The notes: generated from the sequence alone by a model not told the origin. A DNA stretch of 64,000 nt from Lineus longissimus (GCF_910592395.1 NC_088308.1:3038001-3102000), one strand, 5' to 3'. Numbered from the stretch's first letter, positions 24,725 through 38,105 are shown. A program made the numbers and translations.

Positions 24725-24730
24725 AATAAA
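24725..24730 (+). terminator. Poly(A) signal AATAAA for GID4
   Basis: AATAAA about 310 bases after the GID4 stop, followed by GT-rich sequence (aatgtgcttttggc). Another AATAAA near 25013 could give a longer form. Confidence 0.5.
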
Positions 24731-26820
24731 GCAATAATGTGCTTTTGGCACATTTTATACCCAAGAGGTTGTGGTTGTCTCACTTTAAAACCTTTGCTGT
24801 CAAAAGGAGTAGGGAACTTTACAATTTACAACAGCCTATTGGGTCTGACATTTTCACATTTTGTCTCTATTGGCATGGGGTAGACAAGTCTTTAGTGACA
24901 TGGTATTGAATGTGTATGATAATGGGATTATTACAGTTTAAGTGGATTTTGGCTATTTTATTAAAAATAGATGAAGTTTATATGATGGCATTACCTAACT
25001 GATGTTTTTTTTTAATAAAAGCACGTTTTTTTGTGTTTATGGCGTCTGACAACTTAACACTTTATAAGTGTTATTTTGTGCACTAGCATAGTGATTTATT
25101 GAAATTCCACTTGCTCCAAATTGACCTAAAATAGAAGTCTGTTTATTAGCCCTGTTTGCTTGGTATTGTTTTGCATTGTATTGTGGTATTTCCAGAGAAT
25201 GGACTATGGAATAGTTTTTGTAGTATTTTTATCTACGAAGTTGTAACTTATTTATATGTATATATGTGCATTAATAATTCGTAATGTTACTGTTGAACAT
25301 TTGAATCTGTAAATTTTTATTTTTATGTTAAGTCATCCTACCCTACCGTATACTGTACATATTTGTATATGTTATAATGTGGTTCTTAGAGGACATGTTC
25401 TCAACTTCAGCCACTCTGTCGTAAGCTACTAACTGTGCTGTGAATGTGTTTCACAACATTGGTGACACAAGCACAGCTATTTTCCGAATCTGGAAATTTC
25501 GGGAAAGAAAAATGGTCTTGAACTGCAATCATCAACCTGCCTCAAAAACAACTCTCTCAGTTTTGATCAAATTGTGATAAACGGAAATCTGACTAAATTT
25601 GGCTCAATATTGGCTCTTTAGACAATTACTGGGTGATTTGTGTTGCAGGGGTAAACCGGGGCACCATGAGGAAACCCATGCCATCAAAGCGTCACCCTTT
25701 CTATGTCATATGTCCTCAATCACATTGCCAGGAATCAAATGCCTCTGAGGGAAACATGTGCTGTTATTTTCACTGTACCACTCTGCCAGCCCTGGTTGTC
25801 TGATCCGTAGTTGTTCAAATTTCAAAACTGTTCTATGTATAATAGTGTATATTTCATTTTAAAAAAACCCAATAATTATCTTTATGGCAGAGTGGCTTAT
25901 CGGAAGAGAATGAGTCAAGTTAGTTTAAATATAAAATCCTTCTCACCCTCATCGCTGTAAAAAGTGTTGCATTCTATTTGATATCTCTTATTGAAATATT
26001 GAAATATATATATGACCCATCACACCAAATTGGTTGGTAAGCCTAGTTTGATCGAGCAATCACTGACAAGAAATATGTCAATTTTGATTCACTTTCAGAT
26101 TTTGAAGCTAACTCTCTTTCGATTTATGACAACTGTTTGTACCAAAAAGTATACAGTGCTTTCTCCAGAAGAGGAAGAACTGCGCTCACTAAAAATATGT
26201 AACAAATCTTTGATTGTTTATATAGCTGTAACAAATCTTTGTGTTCTAAATACAGACTTCATAATCTACTAATCTTATTAATCAATGTAAAAAACAAATA
26301 CAGTTTACCACCTATTAATTTTGGTAGAATCGAGTTGTCAAAAAGCACCTTCATGATAATGATCTACTGACACTATTGATGTCCCAGTTTTCTCAAACCT
26401 CCCAAAACAATTGACTTGCTCAAAATGAACATGAAGTGTAGGTTATAAATACTTGCAGCATTGTTTGAAAAACAAATTAAAATTGATGAAATTTGACAAA
26501 TGTGTTATCTGTTATTCATTTCCAACAATCAGAACCCTGTCCCCCTGTTCGACATCATTTCGTACCCTTGGTGTGAAAGTATTTTTTCATGAATTGTCGG
26601 GTTTATTGGTTTTTTAAAAGTAACTTTATACACATGAATTCCTGTCGAAAAGACTCTTTCATGCAGGTGAAGAAGGCCATGTAGCCCTTGCAGCAGAAGT
26701 TAATTTTTGTTGAATTACTTGAAATCCTAGGGGTGAAAAAATGTCGAATCCTGACCCTCTCAAATCTTTCTGAGCGTCGAATTGGTGTCGAATGTCTGAC
26801 CAGGGGTACAGGGATTTTGA
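24731..26820. other. Intergenic AT-rich DNA with no gene seen
   Basis: Possibly the extended 3' UTR of GID4 (further AATAAA near 25013), then intergenic DNA. I found no exon with splice sites and no repeat with clear boundaries. Confidence 0.5.
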
Positions 26821-26834
26821 TTGACTGCTGCATT

Positions 26835-26906
26835 AGTGGCCACGTGCTTTTGTTTACATAAATTTTGACGTCAGCACCAGTGTATTCTGGGTAAAGTATC
26901 TCCAAC

Positions 26907-26915
<9 letters not shown>
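26835..26915 (+). promoter_or_regulatory. Promoter of mitochondrial acyl carrier protein gene
   Basis: Just upstream of the start codon at 26907 lie a CACGTG E-box (26841-26846), a full CRE palindrome TGACGTCA (26866-26873) and a YY1-like ccaacATGGCGGttc that overlaps the start codon. There is no TATA box. E-box, CRE and YY1 sites are typical of nuclear genes for mitochondrial proteins. Assignment is by motif only. Confidence 0.5.
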
Positions 26916-28693
<1,778 letters not shown>

Positions 28694-29470
28694 TGAGCTA
28701 GGTGGGTATTGCGTAAGTCAAGCTTAGCCCTTGGAGGACTGGCTTGAAGTGTGTAGAAACTGTTGTAAAATAATACCAAATCAAGTCTAGCAAAAACAGT
28801 ATCACAAGAAAGCTCTGACTGAAAGCTTTCCAATGGTCATGCCTGTGGATTATCCTCAGGTATTTAACCCTAAGGGTTAGCTTTCCCCCAGTTTATGGTA
28901 GCGCCATCAGTCTGAAGTGAAAATAATCAGAAGTCACAATCAAAATTATGCTCTCTTTCACTGCGGCCAGTTGTCATTCTTAGCTGTTCTGGAGCCGACA
29001 GCGGGACAGATCCCCTTCAATGTCCTCCAAGAGTTTGACCTGTTGGAGGTGCAATGTGAAACATGTGAAAAACTAGAACCCGGTACCTTCAGGGCATACT
29101 ACGAGCTTTAACTTTCGTTCTTGTATCGCGACCGTTGCACTTTATTTGGACCATCCTGCCCTTCAGTTAATAATCCCTTTCTAAATACAATGTAGTCTGA
29201 TGGATAATGGCTGTACACATTGAATGGCATCTTACTGCATGATTTTCTTTTCCAGGTAGGATAGTCAGTCTGTATCAAATGAAAGATCTCTTCTGTTACC
29301 TTCGGCCATTCTAAAACATTCGAGGAAAATGGACAAGAAACTCTGCTTGGCTCATTGACTTTGTGCATCAATGGACTGGTCTGTTTACCTTATTAGTGGA
29401 GTGAGGTTGAGACGTTGTGGCCTAAGATACAGAAGAACTCCAGTGTTTTGCACACCATAGTTTGTGTTAG

Positions 29471-29476
29471 AATAAA
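29471..29476 (+). terminator. Poly(A) signal AATAAA for the mitochondrial ACP gene
   Basis: AATAAA about 780 bases after the stop codon, followed by a GT-rich run (atgtgtatttgtac). It is the first canonical signal after the stop. Confidence 0.5.
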
Positions 29477-29909
29477 ATGTGTATTTGTACAGTTCTAGAT
29501 ATGATAATGTGAACAAATTTTCTGATTCTTTTCATGTGAAAGACTGCTATACATGTATCGTTGACATTGGATGTGCCTGTCTTGGTTGCCTTTAAAATTT
29601 AAATGCCCGTGCAAGAAGGCGTTCAAGTGCCACTTTTCCACTGATCATTTGACCAAAGACTCTTTAACAGTTAGCACTAACTTCCTTTACAATTGATTCA
29701 GTCATTGTAGTAACTTGATAGTCAAGGTTACGTCTGTTAACAGGTTTAAAAGCATAGTAATGCATTCAAATTTTTTTCATAGCATGGTTCTGTCTCTCAT
29801 TATCGTTCTGTTGATAATAAAAACCGAATTCCATATAAAACGTTGCGCTTGATTTGTACAGTCCCTGGGATGTGTCATTTTCGCCATTTGAAGGATTTTT
29901 GGTCCATGG

Positions 29910-30260
29910 TCTCGAGCAATGATTTGATGTGTCTTGTGTTTGGTATCAGACCTATGATTGTTGGTTTATGAGACTCTTAAGCATTTTGACCACCGGTTCT
30001 TGCGTGCAGCCCTTCCAATGCCCATGATCACAAGTGATTTGATGTGTCCTGTGTTGGGTATCAAACCTATCGTTGTCAGTTTGTGGGGGTCTGGCGTCTA
30101 GAACACTGGTTCTTGGAGCACCCCTTCAATTTTCCATTGTCACAAGCGATTTGCTGTGTCTTGAGTTGGGTTTTGGACCTACATGTATGATGCCCCTCTT
30201 CACTTATTTCATTGGTGGTCTCTGGCACACCATTGTTACCAAGTTGTGGCAATGTCCACT
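29910..30260 (+). repeat. Degenerate ~113-bp tandem repeat, three copies
   Basis: Units begin near 29921, 30036 and 30148 with gatttgatgtgtcttgtgttg-like sequence, continue with a (t)ggtatcaaacctat motif, and end with a ggttcttg..cagcccttccaat motif. Divergence between copies is considerable. Confidence 0.6.
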
Positions 30261-30318
30261 GACTGCAACATAGCCTGCAACATGGCCTGCAATGATCTCT
30301 GGCTCTCATCCACACACA

Positions 30319-31470
30319 TTAACGAGATGAGACATTCACAATCAGACCGAATTGTCTCCAGCACCGCCACCTTCTTTCCAACATAATAGTCACAACCAGA
30401 CAGAATTGTCGGCACCACCACCTTCCTAACATGGAGAGAGCGATGAGACAGTCACTACCAGACCAAATTTCCCCCAGCAGCGCCACCGTCTTCCCAACAC
30501 AATGAGTGGGAGATGAGACAGTCACAGCCAGACAGAATTGTCGGCACCACCACCTTCCTAACATGGAGAGAGCGATGAGACAGTCACTACCAGACCAAAT
30601 TGTCCCCAGCAGCGCCACCGTCTTCCCAACACAATGAGTGGGAGATGAGACAGTCACAGCCAGACAGAATTGTCGGCACCACCACCTTCCTAACATGGAG
30701 AGAGCGATGAGACAGTCACTACCAGACCAAATTTCCCCCAGCAGCGCCACCGTCTTCCCAACACAATGAGTGGGAGATGAGACAGTCACAGCCAGACAGA
30801 ATTGTCGGCACCACCACCTTCCTAACATGGAGAGAGCGATGAGACAGTCACTACCAGACCAAATTGTCCCCAGCAGCGCCACCGTCTTCCCAACACAATG
30901 AGTGAGAGATGAGACAGTCACAGCCAGACAGAATTGTCGGCACCACCACCTTCCTAACATGGAGAGAGCGATGAGACAGTCACTATCAGACCAAATTTCC
31001 CCCAGTCGCGCCATCTTTCCAACACATGTACAATGAGAGAAAGAGAGAGAGAGACGAGACCGTCACTTCCAGACCGCATTGTCTCCAGCTGCGCCATCGT
31101 CTTCCGAACACAATGAGAGAAATGAGACGGACACAACCTGACTGTATTGTCTCCAGCCGGGTCACCGTCTTCCCAACACAACGAGAGAGAGATGAGACAG
31201 TCACTGCCAGACCGAATTGACCCCGGCTGGCTCAGCAGCCCCACAGTCTTCCCAACACATTGAGCGAGAGATGAAACAGTCACTGCCAGACCGAATTGAC
31301 CCCGGCTAGCTCAGCAGCCCTACAGTCTTCCCAACACAAATTGAGCGAGAGATGAAACAGTTACTACTGGACCGAATAGTCCCCAGCAGTGCCACCGTCT
31401 TTCCAACACAATAAGAGAGAAAAGACAGTCCCTACAAGACCAAATCGTCACCAGCAGCGCGACCAACATG
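30319..31470 (-). repeat. 132-bp higher-order minisatellite built from two ~66-bp half units
   Basis: The word ggcaccaccaccttcc recurs at 30411, 30543, 30675, 30807 and 30939, exactly 132 bp apart. Each period has two related halves: both start gagatgagacagtcac, then differ (cagccagacagaattgtcgg versus taccagaccaaattgtcccc). From 31000 to 31470 the array continues as diverged ~66-bp units. Because 132 is a multiple of three, the - strand stays open for 231 codons with a 44-residue repeat. This is a by-product of the period, not good evidence of a protein. Confidence 0.85.
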
Positions 31471-31489
31471 TTGAGAGAGAGGAGAGAGT

Positions 31490-32270
31490 GGAACTACCAA
31501 TCTCAATCTCTCCACCTGCTGGTTATCTGATCATGTTGGGACGACGCCCTAAATTGTTGGAGACAACGTAAGCATATCAATGTTCTCCATAAGTTACCAT
31601 TAGGCATTGGAGACAACAGGAGAGACGATGAAACAACCAAACTCTGCTTACTGGTTATCTGACCGTAGTGGCTGTCGGAGGCACAACTGTGAACAATTGG
31701 GATGGCGTTTTGTGATGTCTCCTCTCAGGTTGTAACTGCCTCCATATTCATTCTGATTGTGACAGTGACACTGACTGGGAATAAGGTTAGGACCAGCTGA
31801 ACTAAGCCGCCAGGTTGCGAAGTTGTCCTGGGCATGAATGGGAACGAATATGGTCCCACAGACAACACGATCAGTGCCCTTTGCCTCTCTGGTGGAGCTT
31901 CTGTCTCGACTCTCACTGTGCGCTCGAAAAGACAAATGGCTCCATCTTCTATTCATACAACAACCTCTTCGTGTCCTAATTTGTGTCCGGACACCGTCGA
32001 GACAAGTGATACCTACCGTCTGTCGGCAGAACGCGCTCCAGGTTGTAGTTAACGTTCGGCATTGCAGACTACAGGACAGGGATGGAACAACCAATCTCTC
32101 CAGCAGCTTGTTATTAACTGATCATGGTTTGACGACGCTCCCGATTGTTGGAGACGACCAAAGCATATCAAGTTACCATTAGTCATTGGAGTCAGCAGGA
32201 AAGACGATGGAACAACCAACCTCTACCCCGATGACGTCTTCGGGCACATCACGGCAAACAGTGAAATGTG
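31490..32270. repeat. Dispersed repeat, copy A
   Basis: The segment 31613-32270 matches 40305-40990 over about 0.66 kb at high identity (gaggcacaactgtgaac, ctgaactaagccgccaggtt, gtctgtcggcagaacgcg). Its two edges (31500-31640 and 32090-32225) resemble each other (tgatcatg..tgacgacgc...attgttggagac...agcatatcaa), like terminal direct repeats about 590 bp apart. A - strand frame of 148 codons is open but has no recognisable domain. It is related in sequence to the adjoining minisatellite. Confidence 0.65.
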
Positions 32271-32720
32271 TCCCCCACGCTGAGAGACCGAAGGACAAGA
32301 GACAAAGGCTGATGATATGTCATTCTGGATTGAAACGGGATGCAAATTAAGTTACGGTACAGACTCTGGGCTATTTCGTCCCTGTCCGCAGTCGTGAGGT
32401 GTTTTGGTGAGGAAGGTGCATTTGGTGTTTTTTGGTAAGTGCATAAATCTAACTTTTCGAGAGTGTCCCCCACGCTGAAAGACCGAAGGACAAGAGACAA
32501 AGCCTGATGATATGGCAACCTTTATTGGGCAAGTATATAATATATACTACAAAACTTAAAATTAGTGGCCGGCATGCGGAATCAGAAAAGGCTAACCGTA
32601 AATTGTTGCACGTGAAGATGTGTGTTAATCGAACTTGTTGGGAGTGATCCGCACACTTATTGACCGAAGGACAAGAGACGAAGGTTATGATATGACAACA
32701 TTTATTTGGCAAGTACATAC
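32262..32720 (+). repeat. Degenerate ~190-bp tandem repeat, three copies
   Basis: The motif gaccgaaggacaagagac(a/g)aag occurs near 32285, 32481 and 32661. It is followed by atgatatg and, in copies two and three, by caac(c/a)tttatt(g/t)ggcaagta. Spacing is about 195 and 180 bp. Confidence 0.7.
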
Positions 32721-33955
32721 ATATGAATAATGCAAAACTTGGAATATAATAACGCAACGTTGATACTGCTGACGCCGCTTGAGCCGCTTGAGCAAGCGTG
32801 TCAAGGGATCAGATGTTGGGGTCAGTGCGCATGCGGGGCATGGGATGGAGGGTAGTGCACTGTGAGTGTCGATAAGGATGGGGGGGGGGGGGCAATATAA
32901 AGGACAATAGCATAATAACAATTGAACAATGTACAAGTCGTAAGTAACCGTGACCGCTTCCAAGGTGGCAAGAACTGATTGCTGACCAAAACAATGACAT
33001 ATGCTGTTAACACCAATGGAGCATTCTCTTGTACTGTATTTTAGCCCAAAACCGCCCATTAGCAATCAAAATGATGCAGAGACTCGATTGACGTTTATTG
33101 TCTTCAAGAGGAAATTGATCTCAAAACTGATATGGGCCTATAGTATGAATAATATCCTACCTAAAATATAGGCCTTCTGTTAAATTAGGCCTGCCTTAAG
33201 AAAAAAGAAAGAAAACCTACAACCAATTCCTCTTGAAAACAAATATGTCAATAAGGCTCATCCATGCATCATTTGAGTAAAACAATGTAGAAACACATTT
33301 TTGCTGTGATCAAGAAATAGCTCCATTGTTGTAATGTTGCACTTCTTGTGCTGTGAAATAGCTCAGATACGATAAATGGATTGCCACATTGAAAACGGAA
33401 CAAGAAATAGCAATATTCTGGATCAGCGAGTACATACATGAAGTGCTATTGATTTCAGGAATAAGCACATATTTTGCAAGGTTCGATGTTTAATTTTCAG
33501 GGTCGAAAACAGGTGAGTGTCAACCCATTCTGAGCCAACAGCATGAATTACAAAAAGAAAAGGGTCAATTCCGTTGGGAACTGCTGTTCCCTGATCATGG
33601 CTCTTGACTACTGGCCTGGAATAGAAAGGGAAGATTTAGATACAAAGAAACATTGAAATATACAATTTAAGAAATTGAAGTATTTGATCATTTTTCATGA
33701 CGTTTTTTCTTTAAATCTTCTATTAGAGCATATCAGTAGTATGTCTATACACATGTTTATGTCTGTGACAGCCTCATTGGCACTAATAAGATTAATCAAA
33801 TTGAATTGTCAGGCAATGGTGGTCAACCTACCTCGGGTTTGTCCCAATATCAGTCACATGATAACGGACCTAAAGCCTCATTTCATCAACTGTAGCCAGC
33901 TTGTCAAATTTTATCTCATTTACCTCAATTGTGTTCCACAAATCTGGCATCCTGA
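32721..33955. other. Intergenic stretch with no gene seen
   Basis: It holds a poly-G run at 32880-32891 and ordinary AT-rich sequence. Short ORFs lack splice support. Confidence 0.45.
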
Positions 33956-33959
33956 ATAT

Positions 33960-34041
33960 TTATCTCTCAGAAGTGGCCTCGGTCGCGTTGGCTCGATTCT
34001 TGGGACGGGACAGCGAAACCACACGAGATGGAGCAATCCAC
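33960..34041 (-). CDS. Possible terminal exon, unidentified - strand gene
   Basis: On the - strand a good acceptor (ccaattttttcag/G) opens a frame of 26 residues, WIAPSRVVSLSRPKNR followed by ANATEATSER, then TAA. It needs a preceding exon that ends in phase 2. The VVSLSRPK motif is reminiscent of the repeats in sperm/cilia THEG-like proteins, but that is a weak resemblance. It may be the end of the gene that starts at 38105, though I could not find a phase-compatible exon between them. Confidence 0.3.
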
Positions 34042-34583
34042 CTGAAAAAATTGGAGACAATTCGAATGCTGCTTCAGTGAACAATGGGCGATCTGTTCAG
34101 GAGACGTCTTTCAAATCGCCCATTGTTTCATAAACGAGAGCTGGACAGACAGTTCCAGCTACTCTTCGCAGATTTCCTTCTTCCAATGCATACATCGCGT
34201 TTTGTCTCGACCACACTTGCATAGCTATTTACTTTAAGGTCACGTGCAGGTCTTATTGGTAATTGCTGGGGTGAAACTTGGTACTGCGGGACAGACTTAC
34301 ATGTCCACAAAACGCAATGTCACTGCTGGACTGACTTACAAGTCCACAAAACGCAGAATCGGACATGGACATCATTACCCCAGCAAGAACCCAATGTAAC
34401 CCCACAAATAGGGCCGTTTATAATGTTTAAGACATGTTTATACAATAACAATGCTGAAGCTATTGCCTGTAGTGACCTTGCTAATGATTTTTATGCGGGA
34501 GGGGCCAGGGACCGTGACTATTGATAAAGTCCTCACGATATTATATTCGTCAACAATGGGGCACAGACTTTCAGATATTTTCG

Positions 34584-34815
34584 TGACTGACCTATATTAC
34601 CAGTACAGTCCAATATATATTTCTTTTTTTTGACTGACCTCTATTACCAGTACAGTCCAATATCATTCTATTCTTCGTGACCGACCTATATTACCAGTAC
34701 AGTCCAATATATATTTCATTTTTCGTGACTGACCTATATTACCAGTACAGTCCAATACATATTCTATTCTTCGTGACTGACCTATATTACCAGTACAGTC
34801 CAAATATACTATTTA
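34584..34815 (+). repeat. 48-bp tandem repeat, five copies
   Basis: The word gac(t/c)gacctatattaccagtac begins at 34584, 34632, 34679, 34727 and 34775, spaced 47-48 bp. Copies differ mainly in the T-rich spacer. Confidence 0.85.
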
Positions 34816-35371
34816 GTCTGTATATTATTCTAGGGCTGGGGTGGGGGATGGGGAAATTCTCCAGTGACAAACCTTTTGATTGTCATTCTGGTAAAAAAAA
34901 ACACGTCCAAAGAAGAAATTTATTCTCATAACTTTTAACAATGCTCGAAAAAAACTTTTAAAATGTTCATGTGGCGAGTCGCCACATGTACCGACTATAC
35001 CTGTGGATCTAAATATATATATCATCATTGAAATCCTCAGAGAAATTAAACCTAGACAAAATGGGTTCCATGCCCTTGGTTTCCATGTACCGCGAACGAT
35101 GCTAACGATAGGATTTAGCTGACAGGATTTGGCCACATGAACCCCTCCCTGTCCAGAAGACGCGGGGGTCGTCAGATCAATTTGAAACCGCCATGGACAT
35201 CACTTCTTCCCCCTCACAAGTCGGTCGCGATGACCTCCATGTGCAAACCATTTTGGCTGTGGATGCCCTGGTAACCCATGTCGCCTAACCAGACATAGCG
35301 CGCTGCCTGACTAGAAGTTACCGCCTCTGAGACCCAGGGTTGAGACACTGGGGTCTGCCCCTAGCTGACAG

Positions 35372-35710
35372 GTGGCTGGAGATCCATATCATAGAGCATA
35401 CCAACCGTACATAACCGGCTGGACTGGTACACCCTATCAGGCTCAGACTCCCCAACGGAGTCTATTGAGCGCAGCCGCAGCGCCAGTTAATATGGATGGA
35501 TTTACGTCGTCAAATAACTGTCGACCTGATGAGCATTCGTTCACGGTACATAGAGTTTATCGGGGTTGGGGGCGAAGAGACAAGACCAGGAACTCCTATG
35601 GGGTCGCGGGCGCAATGCAACCCGAGGAACGAGATGCACCCAAAGTACAAACTCGAAAATAACTGGCTCATCCTTCGCCGTAGGTGTCAAGTATGTACCA
35701 CTTATACAGA
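35372..35710 (+). other. GC-rich stretch open in two frames, coding status unclear
   Basis: Two overlapping + strand frames (35372-35662 and 35496-35723) stay open, and the composition is richer in CpG than its surroundings. The frames look coding-like in places (AYQPYITGWTGTPYQAQ; RSRYIEFIGVGGEE), but I find no splice sites or known domain. It lies between exon 3 of the - strand gene and its possible last exon, so it may simply be intronic. Confidence 0.2.
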
Positions 35711-35736
35711 CAGGCGTCATTAACGTTGGGTACCAC

Positions 35737-38105
35737 CTCACAAGCAGCAATACCAAGCATTTTCAAGACATCATATTTAGCGAAAAGGTGTGACAACAAT
35801 GATAATATATCAGATCCAATACCAGTCCCTTGACCAAACCCAACCATTTCTTGAAAGTTCAAAGGACGTCGGGGCTTCTGAAAGAAAAAGTATTGGCCAT
35901 GACAGCTACGGTAGATAGATCGAAGTGATAGATGGGCTGTCTATCTGAAAGGGCGGGTAGCGAATTTTTTTTCCTGAACCTTTTGGGCACTATAGTGTAC
36001 ATTTGTACAGGGACTTTCAGCCAATCAGATTTCGACAAATACATGACGTCAGAAGTCTTAGAAACTTTAGAGCAGTCGGTAGAGCGCTCGTCAGAAATGG
36101 CAGAAAACGATATTCGATCCAAAGGTCGCGAGTTCGAATCCGGTTGTGGACAACATTTTTTTTTTTACTCTACATTTTATTTTTAGAACGCTTTTCTTTT
36201 CCCTTGTTATTTAGATTTGAGATATTTCAGTTATTTCTGCTGCCTGTAACATACCTACAGAAAGGACAATAACATCCAAGATCCAAGGGATAGTCCTTCA
36301 GATATCATATTGAGCATGAATATACAATGAGACTTGTCTCATGTGAATGGTCTTCCTCCAGTAGGAATATGTTTCTCTGCAATGAGACTATCTTTCGATA
36401 CTGCCTCGTGTGTATGGTCTTCCTCCAGTATATTTTGATACTGTATGCTTCAAATTTGATTAACAAGCACAAAACAATACAAGCTTACTTCTAAGTTTCA
36501 TGATGACGCCCCGATGACGACACAGATTTATCGGATTCTGATGGAACGAGTTCACAATCCCCGATCACACCCCAAAAAAAGGTCATCGGTTGACTAACGA
36601 AGCACCACTGTTCAATGGACTTATAGTTGAATGCGATCAAACTACGTCATTTCCGATCGGGGATTGTAAATTTTAACCACGATGTTCGCCAGTGTGCGAG
36701 GCAGTTTTGGACATGACCTGTAAAATTCAGGCAGGCCTAAGGTTACACCCAGTTTTTGTGAACTATTTATTGCAGTTCAATGATGTATTTCAATTTTCCT
36801 GTTTGGACAGAAGTCACGGTTCTACTGGAAGCCATTTTTGTAGGAAAAATCACCATATCTCATGCCACAGTTGTCCATTTAATACCACTGAATACAAGAG
36901 GGGGTAGGCCTACATTTCATAACACAAGCCTGGGAACAACTGGCAGGGTTTATCAAAGCTCTGCCATGCTGATCTCCGATTGATGCTCGATCGTCGCACA
37001 GTTGGCAGCACAGAGGTGAAATGAGGCGATTGGTGATCACTAAATCCTAAAGGCTAGAGGGAGGTAATGATGGTCTCCACCGCCCGACCCGATGACGTCA
37101 TTACCGGAATTTCGGGTGGGAAATACCCTAAGTATTTACATCACAATTGCGGCAACTTCAGTTCTGAAGTAATCGATGAGCTAGAAGTTGCCACCCGGAA
37201 TTCCGGTAATGACGTCATCGGGTCGGGCGGTGGAGATCATATTATGATTACCTCCCTCAGCCTTTAGGATTTCGTGATTACCGAGACGATTGGTAATTTC
37301 TGCCATGTCTCTGAACTTATTCGATTGTATGCCTTATCTTTCTGATCCGGTCAAGGTCCTCATCATACATATCACATGTCACAGTATCAAGGGCTGATTG
37401 GTTCAGAGATAGAATGTGTTATGAGCACGTGACATATTGCGCCAAGCACGTGGCGTGTGACGTCATAAAACATGGCAGACATGACCGATCGTCTCAATTT
37501 CTTGCTGCCAGAACGATAATGTACCATAGATAGGGTATGGGCTAACAGCAAGGCTAACAGTGTCCTCCTTTCAAAGGTCAGCTGAGCCGAGTGTGGAAAT
37601 ATTCAGAACAGCAGTGACGGATTTAGGGGTCCCGCATGAGTCATCCCTCTTGATATTTTACCGCACCTCTCCTCAAGAACCCTCCCCCTCATTTTCAGGA
37701 TTGTACCTTCTGCTCTATCATGAGTTCTCATCGGTGGGGCAGCGCCCCCCCCCCCCCCCCCCCCGCCACTGCTGCAGAGATGAGAAGTTTCAAAAGAATA
37801 CATGTATGTGCGATCAAGGAAGTTTCGATAGAGAAAAATAACTCACCATGGTGGTGTTCACGTCGTATCTTGTGATAAACCGGTTGGGAAGCATTGGGTG
37901 TGCTAGACAGGACAACGTGTCTGGCGTCTGCAAGAAATGAAAATGAAAAGATAAGATAAGATTGTACATTGTATCAGACAATAGTCGCAAAATTTGGGGA
38001 GAAAAAGTTGTGGAGAAATCAGGCTGAACTCACCAATGTTGAACCAGTGCTTCGACTTGGCGTCGACACAACTGAACGCTTGTGTTCCCAAAACCGGTCT
38101 GTCAT
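35737..38105 (-). CDS. First exons of an unidentified gene
   Basis: Three - strand exons join in phase 0: 38105-38034 (ATG, 24 codons), 37927-37847 (27 codons) and 35877-35737 (47 codons). Splice sites are strong: TTG/gtgagt, ttcttgcag/ACG, ATG/gtgagt, tttctttcag/AAG, GAG/gtggta. The start reads MTDRFWEHKRSVVSTPSR; exon 2 contains LAHPMLPNRFITRYDVN; exon 3 starts KPRRPLNFQEM. The Pro/Arg-rich, low-complexity style with short aromatic motifs is like that of ciliary microtubule-associated proteins, but no family is recognised and this is an inference. Exon 3 has earlier possible donors, so its end is uncertain. The 1.97-kb intron 2 holds the SINE and the foldback element. Later exons were not found with confidence. 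Confidence 0.55.
36065..36165 (+). repeat. tRNA-derived SINE-like sequence
   Basis: It has an A box (tagagcagtcggtagagcgc) and a near-perfect B box (ggtcgcgagttcgaatcc), followed by ggttgtggacaac and an 11-T run, which would stop RNA polymerase III. The sequence between the boxes does not form a proper anticodon arm, so it is a tRNA relic or SINE head, not a tRNA gene. It lies in intron 2 of the - strand gene that starts at 38105. Confidence 0.55.
37032..37282. mobile_element. Foldback MITE, 251 bp, with ~9-bp target duplication
   Basis: Almost the whole element is an inverted repeat. The left arm (GGTGATCAC.AAATCCTAAAGG ... gaggtaat ... ccaccgcccgacccgatgac) pairs with the right arm 37175-37282. 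The arms contain a perfect CRE-like TGACGTCA each. The short centre is itself palindromic (ggcaacttc..gaagttgcc). The flanks are GAGGCGATT (37023-37031) and GAGACGATT (37283-37291), a 9-bp direct repeat with one mismatch. A 9-bp duplication and long TIRs suggest a Mutator-like foldback element. No ORF is present, so movement would need a transposase from elsewhere. Confidence 0.8.
37430..37530 (+). promoter_or_regulatory. Candidate promoter-like cluster (two E-boxes, one CRE)
   Basis: Two CACGTG E-boxes (near 37424 and 37447) and TGACGTCA (near 37460) lie within 45 bp, followed by ATGGCAGACATGACCG and a 15-codon frame. This could be a promoter with a short upstream ORF, but no downstream exon was found, and it lies in intron 2 of the gene on the other strand. 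Confidence 0.3.
37746..37764. repeat. Poly-C run
   Basis: A homopolymer of about 19-20 C in the intron between exons 2 and 3 of the - strand gene. Its exact length is prone to sequencing error. Confidence 0.8.

Noticed and set aside
30319-31014. 231-codon - strand ORF in the minisatellite
   Set aside because: It is open only because the 132-bp period is a multiple of three. There is no start context, domain or splice site, and the flanking units break the frame.
31648-32094. 148-codon - strand ORF in dispersed repeat copy A
   Set aside because: The second copy at 40305-40990 has a frame-shifting indel, and overlapping frames on the other strand are equally open. No known motif.
36065-36165. 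Functional tRNA gene
   Set aside because: The B box is perfect, but the anticodon arm and acceptor stem do not pair. It is a SINE or tRNA relic.
37560-37841. 93-codon + strand ORF across the poly-C run
   Set aside because: It depends on the exact length of a homopolymer and overlaps the intron of a well supported - strand gene.
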